Below, one piece after another: positions 7,734 to 16,312 of a stretch of 64,000 nt of DNA. Position 1 is the first letter of the stretch; each line of letters begins with the position of its first letter. Origin of the DNA: CBDAPX01 sp965198725 (GTDB lineage: Bacteria > Pseudomonadota > Alphaproteobacteria > Rhodobacterales > Rhodobacteraceae); the NCBI GenBank assembly GCA_965198725.1, contig CBDAPX010000001.1, positions 2,542,001-2,606,000 on the forward strand, read 5' to 3'. A program made the translations under genes and the position numbers. The notes beneath the pieces were generated by a model. It did no database searches and was not told the origin of the DNA. It saw nothing but the letters and a program-made list of their open reading frames with translations.

Positions 7734-9035
7734 ATGACTGAAATCAAGCTCACAAACAGCCGGACCAGACGGAAAGAGGTGTTTACACCAATCAATCCGC
7801 ACCATGTGCGGATGTATGTCTGTGGCCCAACGGTCTATGACCGGGCGCATCTGGGCAATGCGCGGCCCGTCGTGGTGTTCGATCTGCTCTACCGCCTGTT
7901 CCGCGCCGTGTATGGCGCAAAGGCGGTGACCTATGTGCGGAATTTCACGGATGTGGATGACCGCATCAATGAGACCGCCCAGAAACGCAAAGCGGCTGGT
8001 GCTGCGGGCACGTTGGAGGCGCTGATCAAAGAGCGGTCGGATGAAACCATTGCCTGGTATCTCGACGACATGGCGGCCTTGGGGACGCTGATGCCAGACC
8101 ATCTGCCTCGTGCCACGGGCTACATCGCGCAGATGATTGCCATGATCGAGGACCTGATCGTCAAGGGCCACGCCTATGCCGCCGAAGGGCATGCGTTGTT
8201 TTCGGTCGACAGCTATGCCGATTACGGGCGTCTGTCGGGGCGGTCGGTTGATGACATGATCGCCGGTGCCCGGGTTGAGGTCGCGCCCTACAAGCGTAAC
8301 CCGATGGATTTTGTCCTGTGGAAACCGTCTACTGATGATTTGCCGGGATGGGACAGCCCGTGGGGCCGGGGGCGTCCGGGCTGGCATATTGAATGCTCGG
8401 CCATGGCGCATGAGCTTTTGGGAGACAGCTTTGACGTGCATGGGGGCGGCAACGACCTGATGTTCCCGCATCACGAGAACGAGATTGCGCAAAGCTGCTG
8501 TGCGCATCCTGACGGGCAGTTTGCCAATGTGTGGATGCACAATGAAATGCTGCAGGTGGAAGGCAAGAAAATGTCCAAATCCCTGGGCAATTTCTTTACT
8601 GTCCGCGATCTGCTGGATCAAGGCGTGCCGGGCGAAGTGATCCGGTTCGTGTTCCTGTCGACCCATTATCGCAAGCCCATGGATTGGACCGCCGAAAAGG
8701 CGCGCGAGGCGGAAGCCACGTTGCGCAAATGGCGGGCGATGACGGATGGGGTCGTGGCGGCGGAAGTCGTTCCGGCGCAAGTCCTTGCGTGCCTTGCGGA
8801 TGATTTGAACACAGCCGGGGCGCTGGCCGAGCTGCACAAGCTGGCAGCGGGTGGCGATACAGCGGCCCTTTTGGCCGGCGCGCAGCTTTTTGGGCTTTTG
8901 ACCGATGATCTGGCAGGCTGGGAAACGGCGGGCGAGGTCGATTTGGATGCGCTTGCCGACCGCTTGGCCGAATTGCGGGCTGTCGCGATGGAGAGCAAGG
9001 ATTTTGCCGCTGTTGATGCGCTGAAAGCCTCCTGA
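7734..9035 (+). CDS. cysS: Cysteinyl-tRNA synthetase (C-terminus frameshifted)
   Basis: A class I aminoacyl-tRNA synthetase that charges tRNA-Cys. The zinc ligand Cys30 is in MYVCGPTVYD, the HIGH-equivalent HLGN is at residues 39-42, and KMSKS is near residue 280. The open frame stops at 9033-9035 after 433 residues, short of the usual roughly 460. The expected tail (LIAAGVEVRMSKAG...) continues in another frame from 9032 to the TGA at 9125-9127. One base appears missing near GCCTCC (9027-9032). The catalytic and anticodon-recognition domains are intact. This is an essential enzyme, so either the shortened form works or the shift is a sequence error. AAGGA (7720-7724) precedes the ATG. Confidence 0.93.
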   Translation: MTEIKLTNSRTRRKEVFTPINPHHVRMYVCGPTVYDRAHLGNARPVVVFDLLYRLFRAVYGAKAVTYVRNFTDVDDRINETAQKRKAAGAAGTLEALIKERSDETIAWYLDDMAALGTLMPDHLPRATGYIAQMIAMIEDLIVKGHAYAAEGHALFSVDSYADYGRLSGRSVDDMIAGARVEVAPYKRNPMDFVLWKPSTDDLPGWDSPWGRGRPGWHIECSAMAHELLGDSFDVHGGGNDLMFPHHENEIAQSCCAHPDGQFANVWMHNEMLQVEGKKMSKSLGNFFTVRDLLDQGVPGEVIRFVFLSTHYRKPMDWTAEKAREAEATLRKWRAMTDGVVAAEVVPAQVLACLADDLNTAGALAELHKLAAGGDTAALLAGAQLFGLLTDDLAGWETAGEVDLDALADRLAELRAVAMESKDFAAVDALKAS

Positions 9036-9127
9036 TTGCGGCGGGTGTCGAAGTGCGGATGAGCAAGGCGGGCGTCGAATTGCAACCCGGTCCGGGGTTT
9101 GATGCCGCCAAGCTGGAGGGCGTGTGA
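9032..9127 (+). other. Detached 3' end of cysS in a shifted frame
   Basis: Read from 9032, the DNA encodes 31 residues beginning LIAAGVEVRMSKAGVEL and ending KLEGV before TGA at 9125-9127. This is the normal extreme C-terminus of alphaproteobacterial CysRS. It has no start codon of its own and makes sense only as the tail of the preceding gene, separated by a one-base deletion. Confidence 0.85.
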
Positions 9128-9146
9128 TGGTGGTCAAAGGGTGTCT

Positions 9147-9221
9147 GGGGGGCGTTTGCCCCCCGTCGCGTGCCGCGACTCCCCCCAAGGGTATTTGGAA
9201 CAAGAAAGAAGCAAGGGGGTG
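9147..9221. repeat. Dispersed intergenic GC hairpin element, copy 1
   Basis: GGGGGGC (9147-9153) and GCCCCCC (9158-9164) form a 7-bp stem with a GTTT loop. They are followed by a C-run, AAGGGTATTTGG and AACAAGAAAGAAGCAAGG. Read on the minus strand this is CTTCTTTCTTGTTCCAAATAC followed by G-runs, closely similar in layout to the element at 39007-39054. It probably belongs to a dispersed intergenic family and may act as a terminator or processing site after cysS. Confidence 0.5.
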
Positions 9222-9224
9222 GGT

Positions 9225-10841
9225 ATGACGGATCGGCTTTATCTGTACGACACCACCTTGCGCGACGGGCAGCAGACCCAAGGTGTGCAGTTTTCAGTGA
9301 GGGAAAAGCAGCAGATTGCTGCAGCACTGGATGGATTGGGTCTCGATTATATTGAAGGCGGCTGGCCGGGGGCCAATCCAACGGATTCGGCGTTTTTCGA
9401 CGCGGTGACGCCCACGAAGGCGCGCATGACGGCCTTTGGCATGACGAAACGGTCCGGTCGGTCAGCTGAAAACGATGATGTTCTGGCGGCGGTGATGAAT
9501 GCGGGCACCGGCGCGGTGTGTCTGGTGGGTAAATCGCATGATTTTCATGTGCATGAGGCGCTTGGGGTCTCGCTCGACGAAAACCGGGAGAATGTTGCGG
9601 CCTCGATGGCTCATATCGTGTCACAGGGGCGCGAGGCGCTTTATGATGCCGAGCATTTCTTTGACGGGTATAAGTCCAATCCGGACTATGCCTTGTCCGT
9701 ATGCAAAGCCGCCTTGGATGCGGGCGCGCGCTGGATCGTGTTGTGCGACACCAATGGTGGCACCTTGCCAGATGAGATTGGGCGGATTGTCGGTGACGTT
9801 ATCGCGGCGGGCATTCCCGGTGACCGTTTGGGCATTCACACGCATAATGATACGGAGACGGCCGTGGCCGGGTCGCTGGCCGCGGTGCTGGCAGGTGCGC
9901 GGCAAATTCAGGGGACGCTCAACGGGTTGGGGGAACGCTGTGGCAATGCCAATCTGACGGCTTTGATCCCGACCTTGCTGCTGAAAGAGCCTTATGCCAG
10001 CCAATTTGAGATCGGCGTTGATCATGCGGCGCTTGGCGATCTGACCCGTGTCAGCCGCATGCTGGATGATGTGTTGAACCGGGTGCCACAAAAGCAGTCA
10101 GCCTATGTCGGGGCCAGCGCCTTTGCCCATAAGGCAGGGCTGCATGCCAGCGCGATCCTGAAGAACCCGGCAACCTATGAACATGTGGACCCGGAAACGG
10201 TGGGCAACGCGCGGATCATTCCGATGTCCAACCAGGCAGGCCAATCGAACTTGCGCAAACGGCTGATGGATGCGGGGACGTCCGTGGAAAAGGGTGATCC
10301 GGCGTTGGCGCGGATTCTGGACCGGGTCAAGGCGCGCGAGGATGCCGGGTATTCCTATGACACGGCGCAGGCGAGCTTTGAGCTTTTGGCGCTGGATGAG
10401 TTGGGCGATCTGCCCGAGTTTTTCGAGGTCAAGCGCTATCGCGTGACCGTGGAGCGGCGCAAGAACAAGTACAACAAGATGATCTCGCTCTCTGAGGCGG
10501 TGGTTGTTGTGAAGGTCGACGGGGACAAGAAGCTGTCGGTGTCGGAATCGATGGACGAAAGCGGTGGCGACCGGGGCCCGGTCAACGCGCTGTGGAAAGC
10601 GCTGGTCAAGGATTTGGGCGGCTATTCGGCGCAGTTGGCGGACATGCATCTGGTGGATTTCAAGGTGCGCATCACCCAAGGCGGGACCGAGGCGGTGACC
10701 CGGGTCATCATCGACAGCGAGGATGGGGAAGGGCGGCGTTGGTCGACCGTTGGGGTTTCGGCGAATATCGTGGATGCCTCGTTCGAGGCCTTGCTTGACG
10801 CGATACGGTGGAAGCTGGCCCATGACCGCGCCACCCTTTGA
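9225..10841 (+). CDS. cimA: (R)-citramalate synthase
   Basis: A 538-residue enzyme condensing pyruvate and acetyl-CoA to citramalate, the first step of the threonine-independent isoleucine route. The HMG-CoA-lyase-like TIM barrel opens with LYDTTLRDGQQTQGV, carries the metal-binding HTHND segment and NGLGERCGNANL, and is followed by a C-terminal LeuA-type allosteric dimerisation domain (about 400-535). Length and the QTQGV signature favour CimA over 2-isopropylmalate synthase. The ATG at 9225 is chosen because it begins the conserved barrel strand; upstream sequence belongs to a repeat. The 3' end overlaps the next gene by 20 bases. Confidence 0.92.
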   Translation: MTDRLYLYDTTLRDGQQTQGVQFSVREKQQIAAALDGLGLDYIEGGWPGANPTDSAFFDAVTPTKARMTAFGMTKRSGRSAENDDVLAAVMNAGTGAVCLVGKSHDFHVHEALGVSLDENRENVAASMAHIVSQGREALYDAEHFFDGYKSNPDYALSVCKAALDAGARWIVLCDTNGGTLPDEIGRIVGDVIAAGIPGDRLGIHTHNDTETAVAGSLAAVLAGARQIQGTLNGLGERCGNANLTALIPTLLLKEPYASQFEIGVDHAALGDLTRVSRMLDDVLNRVPQKQSAYVGASAFAHKAGLHASAILKNPATYEHVDPETVGNARIIPMSNQAGQSNLRKRLMDAGTSVEKGDPALARILDRVKAREDAGYSYDTAQASFELLALDELGDLPEFFEVKRYRVTVERRKNKYNKMISLSEAVVVVKVDGDKKLSVSESMDESGGDRGPVNALWKALVKDLGGYSAQLADMHLVDFKVRITQGGTEAVTRVIIDSEDGEGRRWSTVGVSANIVDASFEALLDAIRWKLAHDRATL

Positions 10842-11598
10842 CGCCGATATCGCCGCGTGCGCCGGTTTGGTGCAGCGCGGCGATCCGCAAAGGTTTCGGG
10901 CGATCATGGCGGCGCCCGTTGCGGCCCGCGCGGTCCTGTTTCCCCTTTTTGCCTTCAACCTTGAGGTGGCGCGCGCCCCTTGGGTGACGCAGGAAAGCAT
11001 GATTGCTGAGATGCGCCTGCAATGGTGGCGCGATGCGGTTGAGGAAATTGGCGGTGACGGTCCGGTTCGACGGCATGAGGTTGTTACACCGCTGTCGCGG
11101 GTTCTGGTGCCACAGAACATCCCGGACGTGGACGCATTGATCGCGATGCGCCGGTGGGACATCTATCGCGATCCCTTTGAAGACCAAGAGCATTTCGATC
11201 GCTATATCGCGGCGACATCTGGCGGGCTTTATGCGGCGGCGGCGCGGGCGCTTGGTGCTGGCACAGATACAGCCGCGCGCGATTTTGGCTGGGCAGCGGG
11301 TGTTGCGAATTGGTTCCTCGCGATCCCAGAGTTGGAGGCGCAAAAGCGTATTCCGCTGGTGGATGGCAGCTTGGATGGGGTTCAGGCCTTGGCCCGACGC
11401 GCGTTGGATCGGCTGTCTGCGGCGCGGTCCGGCAGGGGAACCGTGCCAGCGGCTGCGGTGTTGCCGGGGTGGTTGACCGGGCGTGTGTTGCAGCGCGCGG
11501 TTGATGATCCGCGACGGGTTGCCGACGGGGCGTTGTTGCCGTCACAACCGGTTCAAAGCCTTTCGCTTATTTGGCAGGCCAGTACCGGGCGCTGGTAA
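10822..11598 (+). CDS. Squalene/phytoene synthase family protein
   Basis: A 258-residue all-alpha prenyltransferase-family protein. The first Asp-rich equivalent region and the helix RLQWWRDAVEEI are recognisable, but the second DxxxD motif of true squalene or phytoene synthases is degenerate. It therefore resembles the shorter NDUFAF6-like branch, linked in eukaryotes to respiratory complex I assembly, rather than a carotenoid enzyme. No other carotenoid or hopanoid genes are nearby. The start at 10822 lies inside the last codons of cimA (20-base overlap), implying cotranscription and perhaps coupling. A catalytic role is unproven. Confidence 0.75.
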   Translation: MTAPPFDADIAACAGLVQRGDPQRFRAIMAAPVAARAVLFPLFAFNLEVARAPWVTQESMIAEMRLQWWRDAVEEIGGDGPVRRHEVVTPLSRVLVPQNIPDVDALIAMRRWDIYRDPFEDQEHFDRYIAATSGGLYAAAARALGAGTDTAARDFGWAAGVANWFLAIPELEAQKRIPLVDGSLDGVQALARRALDRLSAARSGRGTVPAAAVLPGWLTGRVLQRAVDDPRRVADGALLPSQPVQSLSLIWQASTGRW

Positions 11599-11600
11599 GC

Positions 11601-12824
11601 TCAGGCCGTCTGTGCCTTGGGGCGCAGCATCAACCAGATCAGCGCACCGCCTGCCAAAACAAGGAATGGGGCCATGGCCATGTTGACCGCGGTCCAGCCC
11701 TGAACCGGGTCACCGCCCGAACAGTTCATCAAACCGCCCGAGGCCAGCGACGCAACCGTCACGCCGCCAAAGACCAGAAGGTCGTTCAGACCCTGCATCC
11801 GGCCACGCTCATGCGGTTCGTGGGCCCCGGCCAGCATGGTCGTCGCGCCGATAAAGCCGAAATTCCAGCCGAGCCCCAAGAGGATCAAGGCGATAAAGAA
11901 GTTTTCCAGCTCAACGCCTTGCAAGGCGACGGCACCGGCACCTGCCAGAATGACAAGGCCCGCGGCCATGATCTTTTCCACGCCAAAACGCGCGATCAGG
12001 TGACCGGTGAAAAAGGACGGGGCAAACATGGCCAGAACGTGGGCCGAAACCACATCCGCCGCGTTGCCCTGATCATAACCACAGCCGACGACAGCCAGAG
12101 GGGTCGAGGTCATGACAAGGTTCATCAGCGCGTAAGACACCATGGCACAGATCACGGCCACGGCGATGCGCGGCGTGGTCAGCAATTGCCAACGGGTGCG
12201 GCCCTTGGGGCTGCCTTCGGCAACCGGTTCCGGTTTCGGGATATCCAGAAACAGGAACAATAGCGCGCCAACAAGGTTGAGAACGATGACGGCGACATAG
12301 GTGCCGAGGAAGGGAACGACAAAGGTCATGCTGGTCGCTTTGACCAGTTGCGGGCCGATGATGGCCGAAAGCAGGCCACCGGCCATGACATAGGAAATCG
12401 CTTTGGGGCGAAAGTCTTCGGACGCGGTGTCAACGGCGGCAAAGCGGTAAAAACCCTGCGCGCTCATATAGATGCCGGTCAGAAAGCTGCCGACGAGGAA
12501 AATCTCAAAGGACTGATGATAGAGCCCATAGGCCCCGATCACGCCGCCCAGACCGCCCCCCAAGGCGCCGACAAAGAACCCGGCGCGGCGACCGAAGCGC
12601 TGCATCAGCGCCGACAAGGGGGATGCTGCGCACATGGAGCCTAGGACGATCAGCGAAATCGGAAGGGTCGCAAGACAAATGTTTGACGCCAGCGACTGCC
12701 CCGCAAGTCCACCGATCGTAAAGATCATGGGCATCTGAGCACCGAGGATGGCTTGGGCGAGGATCAGAACGGTGACGTTCCGCTTGGCGCGGCGGTCATC
12801 CGTTTGGGCGGAAATGTCAGTCAT
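11601..12824 (-). CDS. Major facilitator superfamily transporter
   Basis: A 407-residue membrane protein with about 12 hydrophobic segments in two six-helix halves. The MFS motif-A equivalent follows helix 2 (ALMQRFGRRAGFFVGALGG), and a related segment recurs in the second half (LIARFGVEKIMAAG). The start at 12824 (MTDISAQ) places a short basic tail before helix 1; the 28 extra residues of the longer frame are in the divergent promoter region. It is probably a proton-driven exporter or importer; the substrate cannot be read. It is convergent with the squalene synthase-family gene and divergent from cobK. Confidence 0.85.
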   Translation of the reverse strand: MTDISAQTDDRRAKRNVTVLILAQAILGAQMPMIFTIGGLAGQSLASNICLATLPISLIVLGSMCAASPLSALMQRFGRRAGFFVGALGGGLGGVIGAYGLYHQSFEIFLVGSFLTGIYMSAQGFYRFAAVDTASEDFRPKAISYVMAGGLLSAIIGPQLVKATSMTFVVPFLGTYVAVIVLNLVGALLFLFLDIPKPEPVAEGSPKGRTRWQLLTTPRIAVAVICAMVSYALMNLVMTSTPLAVVGCGYDQGNAADVVSAHVLAMFAPSFFTGHLIARFGVEKIMAAGLVILAGAGAVALQGVELENFFIALILLGLGWNFGFIGATTMLAGAHEPHERGRMQGLNDLLVFGGVTVASLASGGLMNCSGGDPVQGWTAVNMAMAPFLVLAGGALIWLMLRPKAQTA

Positions 12825-12899
12825 GTGCGCACTCGTATCCCTGTCACCCGGCAGGCACAAGCGGTTGAATGCAGGTCCGATGTGCGTAAATTCGCAGTC

Positions 12900-13640
12900 A
12901 TGACACATATAAAGGCCGAACAGCGGCGCCTCTTGTTACTCGCCGGGTCGGCCGAAGCCAGAGATTTGGCCAAACGGTTGAGCGAAGAGCCGACAATTGA
13001 CCTCACCGTATCGATGGTCCGACCGGATCGCGCGATGGAAGACTGGCCTGCGGCCGTGCGTTGTGGCGGGTTCAATTCGTCAAAAGAGCTGTGCGGCTAT
13101 CTGAAAGAAAATGATTTTGATGCGGTATTGGATGCCACGCATCCGTTTACACAACGGGTTGGCCAATGGGCGGTTGAAATTGCGCCATATGCGCGTGTGC
13201 GACGGCCAGCATGGAATATCGCCGCCCATCCGAACTGGACGGAAGTGCCCGATGTCGCGGCGGCAGCGGATCTTTTGGCTGGTGCGGAGCGGATATTCGT
13301 GACGATCGGGCGGGCGCTCTTGCCCGGACTGGGCGGCATTGATCCGGCGCGGCTATATGTGCGTCAGCTGCGCGATGGACCTTTGCCAGAGGCGTTTGAG
13401 GCGGCGACTCAATTGATTGAAAGCGGCCCGTTTTCAGTTGATTATGAGGTGAACCTCATGCGGAAATACAAGATCGACGCGTTGTTTTGTAAGAACAGTG
13501 GCGGTGTGGATAGCGCAACGAAACTGACAGCGGCAGAACAATTGGGCCTTCCCGTCATCCTGTTGCAGCGGCCCGAACCACCGGACGCACCGCTCTTTGA
13601 AACAGTGGATGCGGCAATGACATGGGTGCGCGGAATATGA
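12900..13640 (+). CDS. cobK: Cobalt-precorrin-6A reductase
   Basis: A 246-residue NAD(P)H-dependent reductase of the CbiJ/CobK family, acting at the precorrin-6A step of the corrin ring in vitamin B12 synthesis. The N-terminal nucleotide-binding start (RLLLLAGSAEARDLAKRL) and the conserved DATHPFTQRV are diagnostic. The C-terminal half carries the VTIGRALLPGLGG and FCKNSGG segments. No other cob genes are in the window, so cobK is detached from its pathway here. Its stop overlaps the next start in ATGA, beginning a five-gene coupled run. Confidence 0.92.
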   Translation: MTHIKAEQRRLLLLAGSAEARDLAKRLSEEPTIDLTVSMVRPDRAMEDWPAAVRCGGFNSSKELCGYLKENDFDAVLDATHPFTQRVGQWAVEIAPYARVRRPAWNIAAHPNWTEVPDVAAAADLLAGAERIFVTIGRALLPGLGGIDPARLYVRQLRDGPLPEAFEAATQLIESGPFSVDYEVNLMRKYKIDALFCKNSGGVDSATKLTAAEQLGLPVILLQRPEPPDAPLFETVDAAMTWVRGI

Positions 13641-14269
13641 CCACAGGACGGATTATTCTCGGGGATGCTTGCGTGGCCGAAGGCGCGGCCTGGCTGGCAG
13701 AGCAAGACCCACGTATGGCGCAAGCCCTGAAAGAGACCGGGCCTTTACCGCTCCGCCTAAAGCCCGACGGGTTTGCGCAACTGCTGAGCGCGATCGTCAG
13801 CCAACAGGTCAGCACAGCCTCTGCCGCCGCCATTTGGGGCCGGATGCAGGAGGCCCGTCTGACAGGCCCGGGCAAGATAATGTGGGCGACCGATGACGAT
13901 TTGCGCGCGGTGGGGTTGTCACGGCAGAAAATCCGCTATGCCCGGGCATTGGCCGAGGCGCGGATTGACTATGCCGCGTTGAGAGAGACCCCGACCGATG
14001 GGGTGATCCAGACCCTGACCGAAGTACCGGGCATCGGCATCTGGACGGCAGAGATTTACGCGATGTTTTCGCTGGGCCGGGCGGATGTCTTTGCGCCGGG
14101 CGATCTGGCATTGCAAGAATCGGCGCGTATTCTCTTTGACTTGCCCGAACGCCCGCGCGACAAGGCGTTGCGAGACATGGCCGAAGACTGGAGCCCGTGG
14201 CGGTCCGTCGCCGCACGGCTTTTATGGGCCTATTACCGGGTGGCCAAGAACAGGGAAGGGATTCGATGA
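13637..14269 (+). CDS. DNA-3-methyladenine glycosylase (AlkA-like, HhH-GPD)
   Basis: A 210-residue base-excision repair enzyme that removes alkylated purines from DNA. The helix-hairpin-helix is LTEVPGIGIWTAEIYAMF and the downstream catalytic Asp is in FAPGDLALQ. The QLLSAIVSQQVST segment is also family-typical. It is shorter than E. coli AlkA because the N-terminal beta domain is missing, as is common in this branch. Translation starts at 13637, overlapping the cobK stop, and the stop overlaps the next ATG. Confidence 0.88.
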   Translation: MTTGRIILGDACVAEGAAWLAEQDPRMAQALKETGPLPLRLKPDGFAQLLSAIVSQQVSTASAAAIWGRMQEARLTGPGKIMWATDDDLRAVGLSRQKIRYARALAEARIDYAALRETPTDGVIQTLTEVPGIGIWTAEIYAMFSLGRADVFAPGDLALQESARILFDLPERPRDKALRDMAEDWSPWRSVAARLLWAYYRVAKNREGIR

Positions 14270-14931
14270 CCAGAGTTTTGACCGCAGGCCGCAAAGAGCC
14301 TTTGTCCGGCGATACCCGCTCGGCGGTGGTGTTCGTGCACGGCTATGGCGCAAACGGTGCGGACCTTTTGGGGCTGGCCGATCCGTTGGGCGAACATCTG
14401 CCCGATACGCTCTTTGTGGCCCCCGACGCGCCGGAAACCATTCCGGGCATGCCCAACGGGTTTCAATGGTTCCCGATCCCGTGGATCGATGGATCCAGCG
14501 AAGAAGAAGCGATGCGCGGCATGGACGCCGCCGTTGACGATTTCAACGCCTTTCTGGATGCGCTGATGGTCGACGAAGACCTGTTGCCGGAACAGGTTGT
14601 TTTGTTTGGCTTTTCCCAAGGGACTATGATGAGCCTGCATGTCGCCCCGCGCCGCGAAGACCCGGTTGCGGGTATCGTCGCGTTTTCGGGCCGATTGCTG
14701 CGGCCAGAAACGTTGGCTGATGAAGTGGTCAGCCGGATGCCGGTCCTGTTGGTACACGGGGATGCTGATGATGTCGTGCCGGCGCAATCGCTGCCAGCGG
14801 CGGCAGAAGCGCTGCAAGAGGCCGGGTTTCAGGATGTCTTTGAGCATATCATGAAGGGGACTGCCCACGGGATCGCACCCGATGGTTTGAGCGTCGCGTT
14901 GGCCTTCATGCGGGATAAGCTGAGCCTATGA
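14266..14931 (+). CDS. Alpha/beta hydrolase, phospholipase/carboxylesterase family
   Basis: A 221-residue serine hydrolase. The oxyanion region VVFVHGYGANGADLLG, the nucleophile elbow GFSQG, the acid in HGDADDVVP and the base in TAHGI give a complete Ser-Asp-His triad. It belongs to the carboxylesterase 2/acyl-protein thioesterase-like family, acting on short acyl esters or lysophospholipids in the cytoplasm. It is joined by ATGA overlaps to the glycosylase upstream and the acetyltransferase downstream. Confidence 0.88.
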   Translation: MTRVLTAGRKEPLSGDTRSAVVFVHGYGANGADLLGLADPLGEHLPDTLFVAPDAPETIPGMPNGFQWFPIPWIDGSSEEEAMRGMDAAVDDFNAFLDALMVDEDLLPEQVVLFGFSQGTMMSLHVAPRREDPVAGIVAFSGRLLRPETLADEVVSRMPVLLVHGDADDVVPAQSLPAAAEALQEAGFQDVFEHIMKGTAHGIAPDGLSVALAFMRDKLSL

Positions 14932-15431
14932 CCCTGTCCGTGCGGGCGATGACGGCGGATGACATTCCGGCGGCGGCGTCCATTTTGGCCGAAATCGTAG
15001 AGATCGGCGGGACTACGGCGATAGAGGACGCGCCGGACGATGGGACCTTTGCGCAATGGTATCAGGGCGACTATATGATCGCCTGTCACGTGGTTGTTGA
15101 TGAAAACGGGCTGGTCTTGGGGTTTCAGTGGCTGGGTGTTCATCCAAAACTGCCCAAAACCTGTGCAGATATCGCGACCTTCGCGCGTCGGAACCCGTTG
15201 CGCCCCGGGGTTGGTCGTGCGCTCTTTGCCGCTACGCAACGCGCGGCAACAAAAGCCGGGTATACAGAGATCAACGCCACTATCCGTGCCGATAACGGGC
15301 CGGGGCTGGGGTATTATTCAAATATGAGCTTTCGGGATCATTCCACCCAGCACGGCGTGCCGCTGAAAGATGGAACACCGGTCGACCGGATCTCAAAACG
15401 CTTTCAATTGTCCGGGGGAGACAACCAATGA
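14928..15431 (+). CDS. GNAT family N-acetyltransferase
   Basis: A 167-residue acetyl-CoA-dependent acyltransferase. The N-terminal VRAMTADDIPAAASILAEIV strand-helix is typical of phosphinothricin-type GNATs, and the acetyl-CoA loop lies around RPGVGRALFAATQRAA. Related enzymes acetylate small amines or antibiotics such as phosphinothricin, but the substrate is unknown. It starts within the preceding stop (ATGA) and ends in the same way at the next gene. Confidence 0.85.
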   Translation: MTLSVRAMTADDIPAAASILAEIVEIGGTTAIEDAPDDGTFAQWYQGDYMIACHVVVDENGLVLGFQWLGVHPKLPKTCADIATFARRNPLRPGVGRALFAATQRAATKAGYTEINATIRADNGPGLGYYSNMSFRDHSTQHGVPLKDGTPVDRISKRFQLSGGDNQ

Positions 15432-15727
15432 TCATCGTCACAGGCATTATCGAACTGGCCGAGGCGGACGTCGAAGCGGCGAAGGCGGCAGTAACTGTGA
15501 TGGTTGCCGAAACGCTGAAAGAAGCCGGATGCCATGTCTATGAGTTCAGCCAGATTGTCGGCTCTGGCACCAAGTTTCGCGTCTATGAAGAATGGGCCGA
15601 TGCGGAAAGCCTTCAGGCGCATTTCGAAACAGAGCACATGGCGCAGTTTCGCCAGGCGTTGGCCAGTATCAACGTCACTTCGAGCGCGCTCGACCGGTTC
15701 GAGGCGGTGGGGCGGGAACCCCTGTAA
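15428..15727 (+). CDS. Antibiotic biosynthesis monooxygenase-domain (ABM) protein
   Basis: A 99-residue single-domain protein of the dimeric alpha-beta barrel type (putative quinol monooxygenase, YgiN-like). The pattern VTGIIEL...ETLKEAGCHVYEFSQ...YEEWADAESLQAHFET...H is characteristic. Members oxidise quinols without cofactors or act as small ligand-binding dimers. It is the last gene of the ATGA-coupled run; its 3' end overlaps the opposite-strand rluE-type gene by 53 bases. Confidence 0.85.
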   Translation: MIIVTGIIELAEADVEAAKAAVTVMVAETLKEAGCHVYEFSQIVGSGTKFRVYEEWADAESLQAHFETEHMAQFRQALASINVTSSALDRFEAVGREPL

Positions 15728-16271
15728 GTTCCTTGTAGTCGCCGGGTTGCAGACGGCCGAGCGTCCAATCCCCGATCTGCGCGCGGATCAGGCGGAGCGT
15801 GGGATGTCCCACGGCCGTCGTCATGCGCCGCACCTGCCGATTGCGGCCCTCGGCAATGGTCAACTCGATCCAACTGTCCGGCACCGATTTTCGCACCCGG
15901 GTCGGTGGTGTCCGCGGCCAAAGGCCTGCGGGCTCTGAGATCAGCCGCGCTTTGGCCGTACGGGTTGGTCCGTCTTTCAGCGTAACACCGTCGCGCAGCG
16001 CGGTGATGGCGGCGGTGTCTGGAATGCCTTCAACCTGCACCCAATAGGTTTTGGGTTGTTTGAACTTTGGCGACGAGATGAAGGCCTGTAACGGCCCATT
16101 GTCCGTAAGCAACAGCAATCCCTCGCTATCCCGATCCAACCTGCCTGCGGGATAGACTTTGGGCAAATCAATAAAGTCCGACAGTGTTTGGCGCGGGCTG
16201 TCGCCGCTGCCTTTGTCTGTGAACTGCGACAACACATCATAGGGTTTATTGAACAAGATCAGCCGAGCCAT
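15675..16271 (-). CDS. rluE: 23S rRNA pseudouridine synthase, RluE-like
   Basis: A 198-residue pseudouridine synthase of the RsuA/RluE family, isomerising a uridine in rRNA. The catalytic Asp is in AGRLDRDSEGLLLLT, with NKPYDVLSQFT upstream and EGRNRQVRRM downstream. It lacks the N-terminal S4 domain, as RluE does. The ATG at 16271 begins right at the catalytic fold; the longer frame adds 23 residues without a ribosome site. It converges on the monooxygenase gene with overlapping 3' ends, leaving no room for a shared terminator. Confidence 0.87.
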   Translation of the reverse strand: MARLILFNKPYDVLSQFTDKGSGDSPRQTLSDFIDLPKVYPAGRLDRDSEGLLLLTDNGPLQAFISSPKFKQPKTYWVQVEGIPDTAAITALRDGVTLKDGPTRTAKARLISEPAGLWPRTPPTRVRKSVPDSWIELTIAEGRNRQVRRMTTAVGHPTLRLIRAQIGDWTLGRLQPGDYKELTGVPAPPPRTGRARSK

Positions 16272-16312
16272 GTCCTGCTGGTAGCGTTCACAATGGGACC
16301 TGCACAAGGGGG

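Noticed and set aside
7653..9281. 542-residue open frame on the minus strand opposite cysS
   Set aside because: It mirrors cysS codons in a GC-rich gene, has no family motifs, is rich in His/Arg/Pro, and cysS on the plus strand is certain.
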